From Clostridium kluyveri DSM 555 (GTDB taxonomy: Bacteria; Bacillota; Clostridia; Clostridiales; Clostridiaceae), in the NCBI RefSeq assembly GCF_000016505.1, contig NC_009706.1, positions 310,001 through 374,000 on the forward strand: DNA of 64,000 nt, given 5' to 3'. Below the pieces are notes generated by a model that saw nothing but the letters and a program-made list of their open reading frames with translations, was not told the origin of the DNA and did no database searches. Position numbers and translations under genes: made by a program. This document shows positions 7,471 to 16,576 of this stretch, in pieces. The first letter of the stretch is position 1, and each line of letters opens with the position of its first letter.

Positions 7471-8715
7471 ATGATTCAATTTAATGAATCCATATTTAAT
7501 GATACCATTATTAATAAAGATATTGATAAGTTACTAATGAATATATATAAATTATGCAATTGTGATATAATTTCTATAATTACTTTGGATATAGATTCAA
7601 AATTGGCAATGTCTAATAAAATATTAAATAATAAAAACAATAATTGTTCTTATTGTTCATTTAAAGTATGGAAAAAGAGGTTGAATGAATCATATTTGAA
7701 GAAGCTAAAGTTACTTTTTGATAAAGGACAAATAATTTTTTCTAAAAAAGGTGAATTTCAAAATAATGATACTTTATTTGAAAAAATAAAAGAAGAAATT
7801 TTTATTCCTATAATAACAGACAAAGATAAAATTATAATTTGTACATATTTATGTATATTAGATAATAACAATGTCAATAAATCAATGCAGATAGATAGAA
7901 CTAATATTGATAAACTTGTGTATTCCCTAAGAAATCTATATAAAATACTCTATCTATCCAATCAAAAAATAGAAGTTATATTTAATCTACTTAATGTTAT
8001 GGTAGAAATAATCAGAAATAAAGAACCTCTTATGGTCTTTCACCCTTTCAATGTAGCTAATATGTCAAAACAAATAGCCATACAACTTGGGCTATGTGAT
8101 TCTAAAATACAAAAGATTTATTTTGGAGGATTATTTCATGATATAGGTAAATTATACATAGATAGATCTATTTTAAATAAGACTACTGAGCTTACGGAAG
8201 ATGAGTATAATATATTAAAAAAACACAGTATTTATGGATATAATATATTGAAAGATATATGGAAAGAGGCAGCCATTTATGTTAAATATCATCATGAAAG
8301 AGTAGATGGAAGTGGATATCCATATAAATTAAAGGGTGATGAAATTCCTATTGAAAGTAAAATAATTTCTATTGCAGATACTATAGATGCAATAACTTCT
8401 CATAGAAGTTACAAGGATTCTAAAAATTTAAATTTTTTAATTGCAGAGTTGGTACATTCTATTGGAAGTCAATTTAATAGTGAAATTGTAGATGCTGCAA
8501 TAAAAGTAATAATAGAATATAAAAATAAGGATTGTTCTAAATCAATCAACTTTGTAGAGTTGGGTACCCTTACAGTGAAAACTTTTAAAAATTCACTTTC
8601 TATAGAAGGAATCATAGGAAAGACAAGTTTTGGATATGTATTTAGAGCTGATACATTTAATTTTACAACTGATATAGATATTACAGAAATACAAAGTATA
8701 TATGCAGAAATATAA
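7471..8715 (+). CDS. HD-GYP domain protein, probable cyclic di-GMP phosphodiesterase
   Basis: This 414-residue cytoplasmic protein has a GAF-like N-terminal region (about 1-165) with several cysteines (C30-C31, and CSYC at 59-62). An HD-GYP domain follows (about 170-345). The metal ligands and signature are visible: H191, HD at 223-224 in FHDIGKLYIDRSIL, HH at 274-275, and the GYP motif in RVDGSGYP (282-284). HD-GYP enzymes hydrolyse c-di-GMP to pGpG/GMP. The last ~60 residues are a separate short domain. The next gene, a PilZ-like protein, begins 47 bases downstream and is probably co-transcribed. An AGGAGG site precedes the ATG. Confidence 0.9.
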   Translation: MIQFNESIFNDTIINKDIDKLLMNIYKLCNCDIISIITLDIDSKLAMSNKILNNKNNNCSYCSFKVWKKRLNESYLKKLKLLFDKGQIIFSKKGEFQNNDTLFEKIKEEIFIPIITDKDKIIICTYLCILDNNNVNKSMQIDRTNIDKLVYSLRNLYKILYLSNQKIEVIFNLLNVMVEIIRNKEPLMVFHPFNVANMSKQIAIQLGLCDSKIQKIYFGGLFHDIGKLYIDRSILNKTTELTEDEYNILKKHSIYGYNILKDIWKEAAIYVKYHHERVDGSGYPYKLKGDEIPIESKIISIADTIDAITSHRSYKDSKNLNFLIAELVHSIGSQFNSEIVDAAIKVIIEYKNKDCSKSINFVELGTLTVKTFKNSLSIEGIIGKTSFGYVFRADTFNFTTDIDITEIQSIYAEI

Positions 8716-8762
8716 ATAATATTTACCAGTATGAAGTTGTTTTAGATTATTATAGAGAAAAT

Positions 8763-9140
8763 ATGATTTATATATCTGGTATCAAAAATATTAAATTTAA
8801 TGATTCCTTTAATTTATTGTGGAACTTACAGGGTGATTTGAATCTTGAAAAATTTATACTGTGTAAAATTACTATATGCAAAATTGGGGGAAGCTCTTTA
8901 ATGTTTTACTGTGAAAATGAATTGGATAAAGCCTTGAAAGAACAGATTTTCAATATAAAGATTTATTTTAGTGACAATTATAATTTAGTGGTTTCAGGGG
9001 TATTATCAAAATTATTCAAATCCGGCGTAAACAATTATTATGAATTGGTATATGTAAATACCCCAGATACTATAAAGGATAAAATATTTTCCAAAATGTT
9101 CAAGAAACAAATGGAAATGAAAAGTGGTATTGGGTGGTAA
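8763..9140 (+). CDS. PilZ-like small protein downstream of the HD-GYP enzyme
   Basis: The 125-residue product has the length and order of a single PilZ-like beta-barrel: a KIGGSSLMFYCENE stretch where PilZ proteins have DxSxxG, a hydrophobic FNIKIYFS strand, NLVVSGVLSKLFKSG, then YYELVYVNT and a basic C-terminal helix. Arg and the DxS motif needed for c-di-GMP binding are not obvious, so it could be a non-binding relative. The ribosome binding site before the ATG is weak. In-frame coding-like sequence extends upstream (YQYEVVLDYYREN) without ATG, GTG or TTG, so the true start or a frameshift relative to the HD-GYP gene is uncertain. Confidence 0.55.
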   Translation: MIYISGIKNIKFNDSFNLLWNLQGDLNLEKFILCKITICKIGGSSLMFYCENELDKALKEQIFNIKIYFSDNYNLVVSGVLSKLFKSGVNNYYELVYVNTPDTIKDKIFSKMFKKQMEMKSGIGW

Positions 9141-9266
9141 AATACCATACTTAACCGTTAGTTAAATTCACCTGAAATATTCAACTATGTGTCCATTGGT
9201 ATATATGCTGTAATCATATATACTTATCTTGTAAGGTCTTATAATAAATTATGGAGTGAATAAGTT

Positions 9267-10373
9267 ATGGATAAATTACAGATAGGTGAGGTTATATTAA
9301 AACTTAGAAAAAAAAGAGAAATAACTCAAGAACAGCTGGGGAAATTTATAGGTGTGTCAACTGCTGCTGTATCAAAATGGGAGGTTGGCAATTCATATCC
9401 GGATATAACACTTCTTCCTGTACTTGCGTCATTTTTTAATATTTCTATAGATGAACTTTTAAATTATAAAATTGAATTATCGGAAAAAGAGGTTATGGAA
9501 ATATTTAGAGAATGTGAAGCTATGTTTGCGGGAGAAAATATCGAAAAGGGAATAGACACAGCAAAGAAATACATAGAAAAATACAATTCAAGTTATTATT
9601 TAAAATTGAGAATTGGATTTTTATTCAACATGTATTCATGGAGAAGCGGCAGTGAGAAAAAAGCTGAGAAAATGATAAATTATGCTTCTAAATTATTCGA
9701 AGATATAGAAAAAAATTGTGGTAATAGTGAGATTACTGAGCAGGCATTATACTTATTAAGTGGCATTTATTTATCGAAAGATGAAGATGATAGGTCAGTA
9801 GAAGTGTTAAATAAAATTCATAAAAGTGAATACAATATTGATTTTATGCTTGCCAATATTTATATAAAAAAAGGTGATATAAAAAAAGGTAGAAAAATGC
9901 TTCAGATGCAGCTTTGGAAAAATATATTTGAAATGAGTTCTGTTTTAATGTGTTTGGCTAAATCCTATCTAAAAGATAAAAAGGATTTGGATATAATTGA
10001 AAAATACTGTAATTTATCCATACAGGTTAAAAAACTGCTTTCACCAGAAGCTGATTCTCTATTAGGTTTTCATATAGAGTATATGGGCTTTGCTCAGATT
10101 TATTTGAAACTGGGTGAGAAAGAAAAGGCTCTTGATATGCTCAAAAGATGGATAAATTATATTGAAGTCAACAATATAAATGACCCCAAAGATTTTGAGT
10201 CTGTATGGTGTTTCAATGAACTTTCATCTAATAAATCAAGCTTTACATTGAATATGTATGAAAATATGAGAAAGATTTTAGAAGAGGACATATTTGATTC
10301 AATGAGAGAAAATGAATATTTCAAGATAATTTTAGATAAAGTAAAAGATATGGAGAGAAAAACAGTAAAGTAA
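9267..10373 (+). CDS. XRE-family helix-turn-helix regulator with TPR-like C-terminus
   Basis: Residues about 6-65 are a Cro/CI-type helix-turn-helix (IGEVILKLRKKREITQEQL, GVSTAAVSKWEVGNSYPDITLLP). The remaining ~300 residues are alpha-helical with spaced tetratricopeptide-like units, as in clostridial regulators that bind signalling peptides or partner proteins through the TPR part. Length is 368. It stands alone between the PilZ-like gene and the inverted LigB pseudogene. The target and any peptide ligand are unknown. An imperfect stem-loop at about 10385-10430 may end the transcript. Confidence 0.85.
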   Translation: MDKLQIGEVILKLRKKREITQEQLGKFIGVSTAAVSKWEVGNSYPDITLLPVLASFFNISIDELLNYKIELSEKEVMEIFRECEAMFAGENIEKGIDTAKKYIEKYNSSYYLKLRIGFLFNMYSWRSGSEKKAEKMINYASKLFEDIEKNCGNSEITEQALYLLSGIYLSKDEDDRSVEVLNKIHKSEYNIDFMLANIYIKKGDIKKGRKMLQMQLWKNIFEMSSVLMCLAKSYLKDKKDLDIIEKYCNLSIQVKKLLSPEADSLLGFHIEYMGFAQIYLKLGEKEKALDMLKRWINYIEVNNINDPKDFESVWCFNELSSNKSSFTLNMYENMRKILEEDIFDSMRENEYFKIILDKVKDMERKTVK

Positions 10374-10482
10374 TTTAAAAAACATGCAGCAGTATCCTCC
10401 ATGTGTACAGGACAGCTGTTACATGCTTAATAATATATTATATTTCTAATTGATTTTAGTATTTTTATGGATAATGCAACTA

Positions 10483-11276
10483 TTATTGAAATAAATAGCT
10501 TGTCATTGATAATGAGCCCATAACACAGGAATCATTGAATATTGAAAGTTGGTCATTTTCTCTCGATGCACCTAATACATATAAAAGAGGATAAAAATGA
10601 TCCGGCGTAGAAAATGCTAATTTTGAAGATTGTCCAGCTAGAGAATAATTGACAACATTATCGTATTGTCTTTCAGTTATTTTGTTTTTAATGTAATTAT
10701 CAAAATCTATGGCCCAGGGATAACCACCTTTCATTTCCCAGTTAATTTTTGATAGGTTGTGAACCACATTTCCACTGGCAAATATTAAAACACCTTTTTC
10801 ACGCAATTCACTAATTTGTTGTCCTATTTGAAAATGGACAGATGCATTTGCCTTGCGGTCTACACTAAGTTGGTATACTGGTATATCTGCTTTAGGGTAC
10901 ATTTTATAGAGTACAGACCAGGTACCATGGCCATAGCCCCAACTGTTATCTATTTTTACATCTATTTTTATTAAATTTTTTGTAAAAAGGGCCAATTCAG
11001 GAGCACCCTTTGCCTTATATTCTACATTATACAATTCATCGGGAAATCCATAATATCATAAATTATTTTTGGATGAGCTTCATCTGTTATTCTGGTTCCA
11101 TCTGTGTACCAATGTGCAGAAATAGCAAGTATTGCTTTAGGTCTTGGAATTTTATGTGCTATTTTGGACCAATTAGCGGTATATTCATTATTTTCAATGG
11201 CATTCATTGGTGAGCCATGTCCTATAAACAATGCGGGGATTTTATCTGTCGTTGAATTTTTTAAATTAATATCCAT
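10483..11276 (-). pseudogene. LigB/YgiD-type extradiol dioxygenase, frameshifted
   Basis: Two overlapping frames make up one protein of about 260 residues. The N-terminal part (11276 to about 11050) has the metal-binding HGSPMNAIENN and AILAISAHWYTDG motifs. The C-terminal part (about 11055 to 10483) has ELYNVEYKAKGAPELA, GYGHGTWSVL, PVYQLSV and FASGNVVHNL. The expected family sequence across the joint, YDYYGFPDEL, is obtained if one T is restored in GATATTATGG near 11052. Members (class III ring-cleaving dioxygenases such as 4,5-DOPA dioxygenase) bind Fe(II) or Zn. Either the gene is freshly inactivated or the base is a sequencing error. Promoter and ribosome binding site seem intact. Confidence 0.85.
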
Positions 11277-11435
11277 AATACCATACTCCCTTCAGTATTT
11301 GTCTAATATTATACCAGATGATTTGAAAATAAATTTGAAATTCAATTTACAAATGGCAAAAATGTGATAAAATGTGGTTATTATTTCATATTAATAAAAA
11401 CTTATGAGTTTACAAATACAAGGTGGTAGTAAAAA

Positions 11436-12239
11436 ATGACAATTCAAGTTTATTTGGTTTTTATTTTAACCTTTATTATTTACATAATAGGAACACTGGC
11501 ATATTCTGCAAGAATTGTAGGGGTAAGAACAGGGAGAATTGCAGTATCTCTTGCAGTATTTAATGTATTTGTACTGATACAGAGAACAGCCAATACTATA
11601 CAGGCACCTCTACTTGCAAAAACTATTGAAAATGGTATAAATTCAGGACAGTCTGCAGGTTTAATACATATCTTTAGGTGGGTAATTTTTTCTATTACGT
11701 TAGCTACAATAGCAGGTGCAATTTTAATGCCTACTTTTATAAAAATATTCAACAAATTAGTTATATCATTTAGTGTTTATAGATCTTTGCCAAGATTAAT
11801 GATGCATGCATTTTCAAAGTCGGGAATTGAACAATTTAAAAATAGTATTTCAATCCCTAAAAGAGAAAACCTATCTGAACTTAAAAATTTTAACAAAACT
11901 TCTAAAAAGGTAATTTTATTAAATATGATTTCATTTTCGGTATCAAGTATAAGTGTTTTATCAGCTTTGTATGCAGGATGTCTTAGTCCAGATTTAAGAA
12001 CTACATGCAGCACTTTATCAGCAGTGATTAATAGTATTTCAACAATATTTATGGTTATATTTATTGATCCCTATTTATCTATGATGACAGATGATGTAAT
12101 AAGGGGAGAATCTACGGAATTAGAATTTAATCGCTGTATAATTTTTATTGTGGGAGGTTTGATTGCAGGAAGTATACTTTCCCAATTTTTATTATTGCCT
12201 GCTTCAAAGTTAATAGTAATTATTGCAAGGCTTATTTAA
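11436..12239 (+). CDS. amj: Lipid II flippase, Amj family
   Basis: This 267-residue polytopic membrane protein (about six hydrophobic segments) begins with the family's conserved block: FILTFIIYIIGTLAYSARIV, then GVRTGRIAVSLAVFNVFVLI and QAPLLAKTIE. Amj is the flippase that substitutes for MurJ in Bacillus subtilis and moves lipid II to the outer face of the membrane for peptidoglycan synthesis. In B. subtilis it is induced by envelope stress. Here it lies alone, upstream of an ECF sigma/anti-sigma pair that could respond to similar stress, but no shared promoter is visible. Confidence 0.85.
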   Translation: MTIQVYLVFILTFIIYIIGTLAYSARIVGVRTGRIAVSLAVFNVFVLIQRTANTIQAPLLAKTIENGINSGQSAGLIHIFRWVIFSITLATIAGAILMPTFIKIFNKLVISFSVYRSLPRLMMHAFSKSGIEQFKNSISIPKRENLSELKNFNKTSKKVILLNMISFSVSSISVLSALYAGCLSPDLRTTCSTLSAVINSISTIFMVIFIDPYLSMMTDDVIRGESTELEFNRCIIFIVGGLIAGSILSQFLLLPASKLIVIIARLI

Positions 12240-12474
12240 AAAACTGGAGTACATAGGAATACTGAGAATAATTGTTTAATATTTGTAATAGTATCGGGTC
12301 TTCAATCATTGGAAGTTTCTATAAAAGCAGTGAATATATATGTTTTAAAAAAATGTGCTGAATTAGTGCATTTTATTTTTTTTCATTAATTTAAATATTT
12401 CTATATAATCTTGTGAAATATTAATCCTATTATCCGTATTAATTAGTGATAGGACAAACTGAAAGGAGCTAAAA

Positions 12475-13038
12475 ATGAAAATTAATGACGAAAATTTTTT
12501 ATTAGAGCTTAAGAAAAAGAATCCTATAGCTTTAGAGTACATAATTAATACTTACTGTAATTTAGTTTTTAAAATCGTAATAAATGTACTTGGAAAGGAT
12601 AATTATGAAAATGCAAAAGAATGTATTAATGATGTATACCTTTTAATATGGAATAAAAGCCATTTATACAATTCTGAAAAATCTTCATTTAAAAATTGGC
12701 TTTTAGCTGTAAGTAAATATAAAGCTATAGATTATAAAAGAAGTCTAGTCAAACAGGACAATCTTCAAATAGAAGAACAAATGTTAATTTCTAAAACTGA
12801 TATTGAAAATGAGTATATATTCAAGGAAAAGAAAGAAATATTAATAAAGCTTCTGCAATGTGAACATGAGCTGGACAGAGAACTTTTTATACGAAAATAC
12901 ATTTTAGATGAAGATATGGGTAGCCTATGTAAAAATTTTAATTTATCAAGAGGAGCTGTTTACAATAGATTATGGCGCACTAAAAATTCACTTATAAGAA
13001 AATTAAATATTTCAAATGAAGTGGAGGAATTAAAATGA
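12475..13038 (+). CDS. ECF-type RNA polymerase sigma factor
   Basis: The 187-residue protein has the ECF layout. Region 2 covers about 20-95 (ECINDVYLLIWNKSHLYN, FKNWLLAVSKYKAIDYKR) and region 4 about 120-180, with a helix-turn-helix around NFNLSRGAVYNRLWRTKNSL. No anti-sigma-binding extension or C-terminal domain is seen. AAAGGAG precedes the ATG. The stop codon overlaps the start of the DUF4179 gene by four bases, which ties it to that membrane protein as cognate anti-sigma factor. This is a SigV/YlaC-like Clostridium family; target promoters are not known. Confidence 0.88.
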   Translation: MKINDENFLLELKKKNPIALEYIINTYCNLVFKIVINVLGKDNYENAKECINDVYLLIWNKSHLYNSEKSSFKNWLLAVSKYKAIDYKRSLVKQDNLQIEEQMLISKTDIENEYIFKEKKEILIKLLQCEHELDRELFIRKYILDEDMGSLCKNFNLSRGAVYNRLWRTKNSLIRKLNISNEVEELK

Positions 13039-14072
13039 AATTAAATTTAAATGAAGATGATATTTTAATGCTTTTGAATGATATTAACATAAAGGAAAAT
13101 GAATTTAGTAATACCGAACTTAATGAAATTGAAGAGAAAAAAATCTATAAAAATATCATTAGTAAAGTAAATCCTAAAAAATCTAAAAGTAAAAGAAATT
13201 TTATTGCAGCAGCGGTTATTTTGTTGATAAGTATTCCAATATTCATATCACAAAAGGATGTTTTAGCCAATATGATAGAAAAGCTCACTGTTATATCTGG
13301 CATTGGAGAAGTAAAGATTTCTTCAGATACGCCGAAAATTCTTAAAAACAGCCTTAAAAAAGGTAATATAACTTTAGCCAATATGTATATAGATAAAAAT
13401 AAAATTGTAGTTACTTTAACCATTGAACCGGAAGAACCTGAGCGCTCTTATTACATTATTAGAGACGAACATGGTAATTCCTACGAACTCAATAGAAGTG
13501 ATAATCTTGCTATGATGCCGGATAATCATATAGGCTCATACAGGGCAGAATACAATGGTAAAGTAAGAAAAGCTAATAGTTATACTTTAAGTATTATAGA
13601 TAATGATAAAAAATTTACTAAGGCAACTTTTAAATTAAAAAGTTCTGATTTTAAAGAAGCCCCTAAATCAAAAATATTATATACTTCAACTAATGGAATA
13701 ACTACATTAAACGTGACTTCATTAAAAAGAGAGGGAAATATTTTAAAGGTAGATTACTATTTTACAGATACCCTGCCAGATTTCAAATGGGAAAAAATAG
13801 ATAAGGTTAATTATGGAACTTTTGAAGAAAGTAAAAAATTGGAGTTAAAAGAACCAACTAGTGTAAAATCAATAAATAATGATTCTATACAGGATTCTCG
13901 CATTATAATTTCCGATGAACATAATAATGCAGTATATGGACATGACAATACCAACTATTTAGATCAGGGAAATGAATCTCTATTTGATTTAAGCAAACTC
14001 ACCGGTAAAAAGTTAAAATTAACTGTTCCAAAAGTAGTTTACCATGTACGTAATGATTACATGTTGAAATAG
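13035..14072 (+). CDS. DUF4179-type membrane anti-sigma factor
   Basis: The 345-residue product has a ~50-residue cytoplasmic N-terminal segment, one transmembrane helix (about residues 56-70, FIAAAVILLISIPIFI) and an extracytoplasmic domain beginning with the typical DUF4179 region (KNSLKKGNITLANMYIDKNK). Translational overlap with the ECF sigma gene supports the anti-sigma role. A decayed, rearranged copy of part of this gene lies 41 kb away at 54862-55160 with long stretches of near identity, which implies that a second paralogous locus once existed. Confidence 0.82.
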   Translation: MKLNLNEDDILMLLNDINIKENEFSNTELNEIEEKKIYKNIISKVNPKKSKSKRNFIAAAVILLISIPIFISQKDVLANMIEKLTVISGIGEVKISSDTPKILKNSLKKGNITLANMYIDKNKIVVTLTIEPEEPERSYYIIRDEHGNSYELNRSDNLAMMPDNHIGSYRAEYNGKVRKANSYTLSIIDNDKKFTKATFKLKSSDFKEAPKSKILYTSTNGITTLNVTSLKREGNILKVDYYFTDTLPDFKWEKIDKVNYGTFEESKKLELKEPTSVKSINNDSIQDSRIIISDEHNNAVYGHDNTNYLDQGNESLFDLSKLTGKKLKLTVPKVVYHVRNDYMLK

Positions 14073-14216
14073 AATTAGATCCATCCATAATTAAATAGTT
14101 TTTAAAAAGCAAAAAGCAGCAGCTGTTTTACCCATATTCAAATATAGTTGTATAATTAAAGACAATAAGGTAATTGTTTTAAAATAATAAGCCGAGGAAA
14201 ATGAGGTTTCATATTT

Positions 14217-15152
14217 ATGAAAATAAACAGATTATTGGCAATTGTAGTTATGCTTTTAAATAGAGATAAAATATCTGCTGTGGAATTATCCGAAAAATTT
14301 GAGGTTTCCATAAGAACCATTTACAGGGATATTGATGCAATCAATATGGCAGGGATTCCTATAGCTTCAAAACAAGGGAACAATGGGGGATTCTACATTT
14401 TAGAAAACTATAAAATAAATCATCAATTCCTCACACTGGAGGATATGATCTCCATAGTGGAAGCTTTAAAAAATATAAATGGGGTATTAAATAATAAAAA
14501 TGTAGAAATTGCCATGGAAAAGATGAAGAATATAATACCGTCTAATAAGAAAAGTGAAGTTGACCTGCACTTCAAGCAAGTTTTTATAGATACACTGCCT
14601 TGGGGGTTTAAAAAATCTGAAAATGAAAATATTAAATACAAAGTTATATATAAAGCACTAAAGGAAAATAAGTGTATAAGTTTTAATTACAGAAATTCAA
14701 GGGGAGAGTATATTTTAAGGGAGGTGGAACCTGTTACTCTTGTATTTAAAGGATTTTCCTGGTATATTTTTTCCTTTTGCCTTTTAAAAGAGGATTACAG
14801 AATATTTAAACTCACTAGAATGGATGGATTGGAGATTTTAAATAGGCAAGTTTCGAAGGAAAGAATTTCCTACGGAGAATATATAAGCAGTGAAAGTACG
14901 GAAAAAAGTCCCGTAAAACTTTTACTTAAGTTTTCAGAAGAAGTGAGGTATAGGATACAGGATTATTTCCATGAAGAGGAGATGACGTTTCTTGAAGATG
15001 GCAGTGTTATAGTAAATACGGAAGTTATAGAAGATGGCTGGGTATATTCTATGGTGTTGAGTTATGGTGAATATGTGGAAGTGCTTGCCCCAAAACATAT
15101 AAGAGAAATTATAAGAAAAAAGTGCAAAAAAATAATTGATATGTATAAATAA
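14217..15152 (+). CDS. WYL-domain transcriptional regulator (YafY/DeoR type)
   Basis: The 311-residue protein has an N-terminal HTH_11 winged helix (about 5-60; SAVELSEKFEVSIRTIYRDI) and a WYL domain in the middle (about 140-215; CISFNYRNSRGEYILREVEP with GFSWYIFSFC in place of WYL). A WCX-like C-terminal extension (VEDGW-type motif VIEDGWVYSMVLSYG) follows. WYL proteins bind small or nucleic-acid ligands and regulate transcription. It lies 75 bases before a zinc-ribbon gene, which it may control or share a transcript with. Confidence 0.88.
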   Translation: MKINRLLAIVVMLLNRDKISAVELSEKFEVSIRTIYRDIDAINMAGIPIASKQGNNGGFYILENYKINHQFLTLEDMISIVEALKNINGVLNNKNVEIAMEKMKNIIPSNKKSEVDLHFKQVFIDTLPWGFKKSENENIKYKVIYKALKENKCISFNYRNSRGEYILREVEPVTLVFKGFSWYIFSFCLLKEDYRIFKLTRMDGLEILNRQVSKERISYGEYISSESTEKSPVKLLLKFSEEVRYRIQDYFHEEEMTFLEDGSVIVNTEVIEDGWVYSMVLSYGEYVEVLAPKHIREIIRKKCKKIIDMYK

Positions 15153-15226
15153 ATTCAAACATGACATAATGATGGCAAAGTTCTTCTATATAATGTAGAT
15201 ATCAAATATGAAAGGGGAAATATATT

Positions 15227-15484
15227 ATGGAACAGAAATATTGTCAGAGTTGTGGAATGCCTTTAAGTGAGGAATTTTATGCCAGCGAATCGGATAATAA
15301 GAAAAACTATGAATACTGCATGTACTGCTATGGAAATGGAAGCTTTAAACAGCCGGATTTAACTATGGAAGAAATGATTGAGACTTGTATTCCTTTCATG
15401 AAAGAAAAAGGAATGGGAGAAAAGGAAGCAAGATCTCTTATGAAAGATGTCCTTCCAAATTTAAAAAGATGGAAAAAACAGTAG
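15227..15484 (+). CDS. Small zinc-ribbon protein
   Basis: This 85-residue protein has CQSCG near the N-terminus and CMYCYGNG near residue 31, forming a four-cysteine zinc ribbon. The rest is helical (TMEEMIETCIPFMKEKGMG, ending in LPNLKRWKK). The family is common in clostridia, often next to WYL or AraC-type regulators, and has no established function. An AAAGGGGAAA site precedes the ATG. Directly after the stop lies the tail of an effector-binding domain in another frame. Confidence 0.85.
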   Translation: MEQKYCQSCGMPLSEEFYASESDNKKNYEYCMYCYGNGSFKQPDLTMEEMIETCIPFMKEKGMGEKEARSLMKDVLPNLKRWKKQ

Positions 15485-15561
15485 AATATTTTGAACTTTA
15501 TGATAAAAGATACAATGACAATGAAAACCCTGAAGTGGATATATATGTGGCAGTAAAATAA
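15481..15561 (+). pseudogene. C-terminal remnant of a GyrI/AraC effector-binding-like domain
   Basis: In the frame shifted from the zinc-ribbon gene, sequence without a start reads VEYFELYDKRYNDN and NPEVDIYVAVK before a TAA. This is the standard last strand of GyrI-like effector-binding domains (typically ...SEMDIYIPVK). It overlaps the last codons of the zinc-ribbon gene, so a deletion seems to have joined two genes. Confidence 0.55.
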
Positions 15562-15634
15562 TTTAAAGAAGGATATTTTGATGCAGAATAGTATTTACAT
15601 AAAATATATATGTAAATACTATTTCATATATCTA

Positions 15635-15665
15635 TTGACATTAACGCTGCGTATAAGTTTATAGT
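15635..15665 (+). promoter_or_regulatory. MerR-type promoter with 19-bp spacer
   Basis: TTGACA at 15635-15640 and TATAGT at 15660-15665 are 19 bases apart, the over-long spacing typical of promoters activated by MerR proteins through DNA distortion. A small dyad, ACGC-T-GCGT, sits in the spacer. The TipA-like regulator gene begins 22 bases downstream, which points to autoregulation. Confidence 0.6.
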
Positions 15666-15687
15666 TGAATTGTCAGGAGGTGCAGTT

Positions 15688-16452
15688 ATGGAATATACAG
15701 TGCAGAAGTTGGCTCTCATGTCAGGTGTCAGTGCACGGACACTTAGGTATTACGATGAAATTGGAATTTTAAAACCTGCTAGGATCAATTCATCAGGTTA
15801 CCGCATATATGGGGAAAAAGAAGTGGATAGGCTTCAGCAAATACTTTTTTACAGAGAATTTGGAATAAAATTGGATAATATCAAAAGTATTATGGATTCC
15901 CCCTATTTTGACAGGGCAAAGGCACTTAAAAAGCATCATAATAAACTTCTTGAAAAGAGAATACAGCTGGATCTATTGATTTCAAATGTGGAGAAAACAA
16001 TTGAATCCATGGAGGGGAGAATTAAAATGAATGACAGTGAGAAATTTCAAGGATTTAAAGAAAAGCTCATTTATGATAATGAAAAAAAGTACGGAGGAGA
16101 AATCAGAAACAAATATGGAAGTGATGTGATGGATAGATCAAATAACAGGTTAAAAAATATAACCCGGGAAGAATATGAAAAAGTTACTAATCTTGAAAAA
16201 GAAATCCTTGAAACTCTGGATAAAGCTTATAAAACAGGTGATGCTTCAGGAGAGTTGGCTCAAAAGACTGCAAAACTTCATGCTAAGTGGATAAGTTTTT
16301 ACTGGGGAGATTATAATAAAAAGGCTCATGCATCCCTTGCACAAATGTATGTGGAAGATAGTAGGTTTAAAGCATATTATGATAGAAAGCAGTCTGGAAC
16401 AGCGGAGTTTTTAAGAGATGCAATTTTGATTTATACAGGAATAAAAAAATAG
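15688..16452 (+). CDS. MerR-family regulator with TipAS-like antibiotic-binding domain
   Basis: The 254-residue protein starts with a MerR winged helix (TVQKLALMSGVSARTLRYYD, YRIYGEKEVDRLQQILFYRE), continues through a coiled dimerisation helix, and ends in a TipAS-type domain (about 150-250; AKLHAKWISFYWG, AQMYVEDSRFKAYYD). TipAS domains bind thiopeptide and other peptide or hydrophobic antibiotics. AGGAGG at 15675-15680 decides the ATG at 15688 over an upstream in-frame TTG. No resistance gene follows, so it may regulate itself and distant targets. A stem-loop at 16465-16500 follows it. Confidence 0.87.
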   Translation: MEYTVQKLALMSGVSARTLRYYDEIGILKPARINSSGYRIYGEKEVDRLQQILFYREFGIKLDNIKSIMDSPYFDRAKALKKHHNKLLEKRIQLDLLISNVEKTIESMEGRIKMNDSEKFQGFKEKLIYDNEKKYGGEIRNKYGSDVMDRSNNRLKNITREEYEKVTNLEKEILETLDKAYKTGDASGELAQKTAKLHAKWISFYWGDYNKKAHASLAQMYVEDSRFKAYYDRKQSGTAEFLRDAILIYTGIKK

Positions 16453-16464
16453 CAGTAATTTAAC

Positions 16465-16500
16465 AAGAGCATTCAATACCTATTTGAGTTGAGTGCTCTT
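16465..16500 (+). terminator. Probable terminator after the MerR gene
   Basis: AAGAGCATTCAA and TTGAGTGCTCTT form a 12-bp stem with one G-T pair. The T-run after it is poor, so confidence is moderate. Confidence 0.5.
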
Positions 16501-16576
16501 ATGGTGCTGATATATATGGCTAAATTATATAGTCCAACTTATAATTTGCCAAGATTAATACTTAGTGAAAATATGA

